A DNA stretch of 34,871 nucleotides from IMG/VR virus record IMGVR_UViG_3300047300_000076, positions 1 through 34,871 of that record; one strand, written 5' to 3'. This document shows positions 33,394-34,871 of this stretch, piece by piece (the stretch's first letter is position 1; each line of letters starts with the position of its first letter). Under the pieces are notes generated by a model. It searched no databases. It saw nothing but the letters and a program-made list of their open reading frames with translations, and was not told where the DNA came from. A program made the position numbers and the translations under genes. Source of the stretch: a virus.

Positions 33394-34406
33394 TGACAGT
33401 TACAGTAGAAGATGTACTAGCACAGCTTAATCCAAAGCTGAGAAAGAATATCATGGTTGGTGACTCAGTTCCAGCAACAGAGTTTCAGCCTACACCTAGC
33501 TATGGTCTAAATCGTGCATTAAATGGTGGCTTGCCATATGGTCGTCAAGTTCTTATCTGGGGATCAAAGTCATCTGCTAAGTCTTCAGTGTGTCTTCAGA
33601 CAATTGCACTTGCTCAAAAAGAAGGCAAGATCTGTGCCTGGATTGACGCAGAAATGTCATACGATAAGACTTGGGCAGAGCGTTTGGGGGTAGACACCTC
33701 AAAGCTAATTGTATCTCAGGCACGTACAATTAACGATATGGTTGATGTTGGTGTGCAGCTAATGGAGGCAGGAGTAGACATCATTGTTGTAGACTCTATC
33801 ACATCACTACTACCTGCAATATATTTTGAAAAAGACTCTGATGAGCTAAAGCAGCTAGAAAATACCAAGCAGATTGGTGCAGAGGCACGAGACTTTAGCA
33901 ATGCAGTTAAGATGCTTAACTATGCTAATAATAAAGTAAAGCCTACGCTGCTAATTTTTATTAGTCAGTCTCGTAACAATATTAGTGCTATGTATACTAG
34001 CCAGCAGCCTACTGGTGGAACTTCTGTTAAGTTCTACTCATCTACAATCATTAGACTCTTTTCTTCTGAGTCTGATAATCAAGCATTGAAAGGAAAGATT
34101 CATGTTGGAGATAAACTCATTGAAGAAAAAATTGGTAGAAGGGTTCGTTGGGACCTACAGTTCTCTAAAACTTCTCCTGCTTTCCAAGGTGGCGAGTATG
34201 ACTTCTATTTTAGAGGCGATGACGTTGGCGTTGACAGTATTGGTGATCTTGTTGACACAGCAGAGTCACTAGGCATTGTCTCACGTACTGGTGCTTGGTA
34301 TCAGCTAGAAGACGGCACAAAGGTTCAGGGTAGAGATGCTTTCGTGGCAAGGGTAAAGGAAGACCTAGACCTACAGGATTCTATCAAGGCAAAGCTCAAT
34401 GGCTAA
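33393..34406 (+). CDS. recA: RecA-like recombinase
   Basis: 337 residues. It forms filaments on ssDNA and exchanges strands, supporting recombination-dependent replication and repair. Walker A is WGSKSSAKSS (G57 to S64), with Ala62 where bacterial RecA has Gly (GPESSGKT). Walker B is DIIVVDSIT. The L2 DNA-binding loop region reads NNISAMY, then QQPTGGTSVKFYSSTIIRLF. The C-terminal part follows phage RecA (IGRRVRWDLQFSKTSPAF, SIGDLVDTAESLGIVSRTGA). It starts at a TAATG overlap with the MazG-like gene. The length is close to bacterial RecA but the acidic C-terminal tail is missing. Confidence 0.9.
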   Translation: MTVTVEDVLAQLNPKLRKNIMVGDSVPATEFQPTPSYGLNRALNGGLPYGRQVLIWGSKSSAKSSVCLQTIALAQKEGKICAWIDAEMSYDKTWAERLGVDTSKLIVSQARTINDMVDVGVQLMEAGVDIIVVDSITSLLPAIYFEKDSDELKQLENTKQIGAEARDFSNAVKMLNYANNKVKPTLLIFISQSRNNISAMYTSQQPTGGTSVKFYSSTIIRLFSSESDNQALKGKIHVGDKLIEEKIGRRVRWDLQFSKTSPAFQGGEYDFYFRGDDVGVDSIGDLVDTAESLGIVSRTGAWYQLEDGTKVQGRDAFVARVKEDLDLQDSIKAKLNG

Positions 34407-34575
34407 ATACACAGTCTATTCAGGTAAATTCCCATGTCACACATGTAAGGTAGAGGTAACTTCTCTTAGATGCTATCCAGATACTAAAGAACTTACTTGG
34501 ATGTGCAAAGAGGGGCACATTAGCAAGGTTAGTCTAAATACAAAAAAGAAGAAGGACTATGAGCGAGAGAAGTGA
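34399..34575 (+). CDS. Small zinc-ribbon-like protein
   Basis: 58 residues, M-A-K-Y-T-V-Y-S start; the ATG at 34399 overlaps recA by eight bases. Two metal-binding pairs are visible: C13-H-T-C16 and, after a beta-like stretch (VEVTSLRCYPDTKELTW), C36 with H40 (CKEGH). This is a zinc-ribbon arrangement, often seen in small phage nucleic-acid-binding proteins. The rest is a Lys-rich tail (KKKKDYEREK). It overlaps the next gene by 17 bases. Function unknown; operon position suggests a recombination or repair accessory. Confidence 0.6.
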   Translation: MAKYTVYSGKFPCHTCKVEVTSLRCYPDTKELTWMCKEGHISKVSLNTKKKKDYEREK

Positions 34576-34843
34576 GAGTAAGCGTATTGGTGCCAAGCAG
34601 CATAAAAACTCTGGTAGAAATACTAAAAAGGGTGATGCTACGTGGCATAACTTTACTGTTGACTTTAAGGAATACCCAAAAGGCTTTACAGTCAATAAGG
34701 ATAACTGGGCAAAGGCTGTAACAGATGCTATCAAGAACGGCAATGACCCAGCCATCTTTGTTGTTCTAGGCGAGGGTAATCAGAAGGTACGACTTGCTAT
34801 TGTTGAGCTTGAGATACTTGAGCAAATGATTGATGGGGTATAA
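34559..34843 (+). CDS. Holliday junction resolvase candidate (PDDEXK-like)
   Basis: 94 residues, beginning inside the preceding small gene. The layout fits small PDDEXK nucleases of the phage resolvase type: an acidic-basic helix with E3/E6 (SERSESKRIGAKQHK), a basic Gly loop (NSGRNTKKGDATW, D26), the strand VDFKEYPKGFTVN with D35-x-K37, then a helix (NWAKAVTDAIKNGNDP) and strands (AIFVVLGEGNQKVRLAIVEL). In the family, Asp and Asp/Glu-x-Lys form the active site that cuts branched DNA. It follows recA, a natural partner. Other PDDEXK endonucleases are possible, and the Asp-x-Lys instead of Glu-x-Lys lowers certainty. Confidence 0.55.
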   Translation: MSERSESKRIGAKQHKNSGRNTKKGDATWHNFTVDFKEYPKGFTVNKDNWAKAVTDAIKNGNDPAIFVVLGEGNQKVRLAIVELEILEQMIDGV

Positions 34844-34844
34844 T
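34839..34844 (+). promoter_or_regulatory. -10 box TATAAT for a leaderless gene
   Basis: A perfect TATAAT overlaps the stop codon of the resolvase candidate and is separated by six bases from ATG 34851, the same spacing as at 9669-9681. No convincing -35 or TG extension is seen. Confidence 0.5.
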
Positions 34845-34850
34845 AGTAAT

Positions 34851-34871
34851 ATGCAAAAACATGTAAAAGAT
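34851..34871 (+). CDS. Start of a further gene (3' end outside window)
   Basis: ATG 34851 opens a frame reading MQKHVKD up to the window edge. The -10 box six bases upstream suggests a leaderless transcript. Too short to say anything about function; it is likely to belong to the next transcription unit. Confidence 0.35.

Noticed and set aside
1-34871. tRNA genes, CRISPR arrays, insertion sequences, attachment sites
   Set aside because: Intergenic gaps are all under 100 bases and hold only promoters, terminators and ribosome-binding sites; none of these elements is visible.

Overview
The window is a 35-kb piece of a tailed-phage genome with siphovirus architecture. It is AT-rich and every gene I accept is on the + strand. 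Small genes are packed tightly: twelve consecutive pairs share the single A of a TAATG stop/start. The content is a head module, a long-tail module and a bacterial-type replication module. No terminase, lysis gene, integrase, tRNA, CRISPR or insertion sequence is visible, so both ends of the genome lie outside the window. The AT-rich sequence, the leaderless-looking promoters, the siphovirus gene order and a DnaE-type polymerase together suggest a phage of a low-GC actinobacterium (for example an aquatic lineage). That host assignment is an inference and not proven.

Layout. 1-1178: C-terminal part of a large fibre- or tail-like protein cut by the window edge. 1197-5760: head genes (small protein, PBSX/HK97-type portal, protease with a scaffold nested in frame, major capsid protein). 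5780-5813: hairpin terminator. 5860-8894: head decoration/connector candidates, adaptor, stopper, tail completion and tail terminator. 8972-9610: major tail protein, ended by a strong terminator. 9681-10743: two paralogous tail-assembly chaperones. 10762-17778: tape measure of 2338 residues. 17778-25904: distal tail, a 1420-residue hub with an inserted lectin-like domain, and tip proteins. 25913-26464: helix-turn-helix regulator. 26479-34843: replication and recombination (DnaB-like helicase, DnaG-like primase, ssDNA-binding protein, DnaE polymerase, MazG-like protein, RecA, zinc ribbon, PDDEXK resolvase candidate). 34851-34871: start of another gene.

Transcription looks layered. The protease/scaffold/capsid unit and the major tail protein unit are each preceded by the same bipartite element (CGTAAT, 8 nt, AAAGGGC, 2 nt, TATA-A/C-T) and each followed by a hairpin terminator. 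They look like dedicated high-output units for the abundant virion proteins. The replication module instead has consensus TTGACA/TATAAT-type promoters (26378-26406 and 29083-29112). Several genes have a -10 box only 6-9 bp before their ATG and no Shine-Dalgarno sequence, so they are probably leaderless or nearly so.

The most unusual points are the shared structural promoter element, the leaderless starts, the in-frame scaffold gene with its own strong ribosome-binding site, and the replacement of the usual frameshifted G/GT chaperone pair by two separate genes. All functional names come from reading the sequence; no database search was possible.
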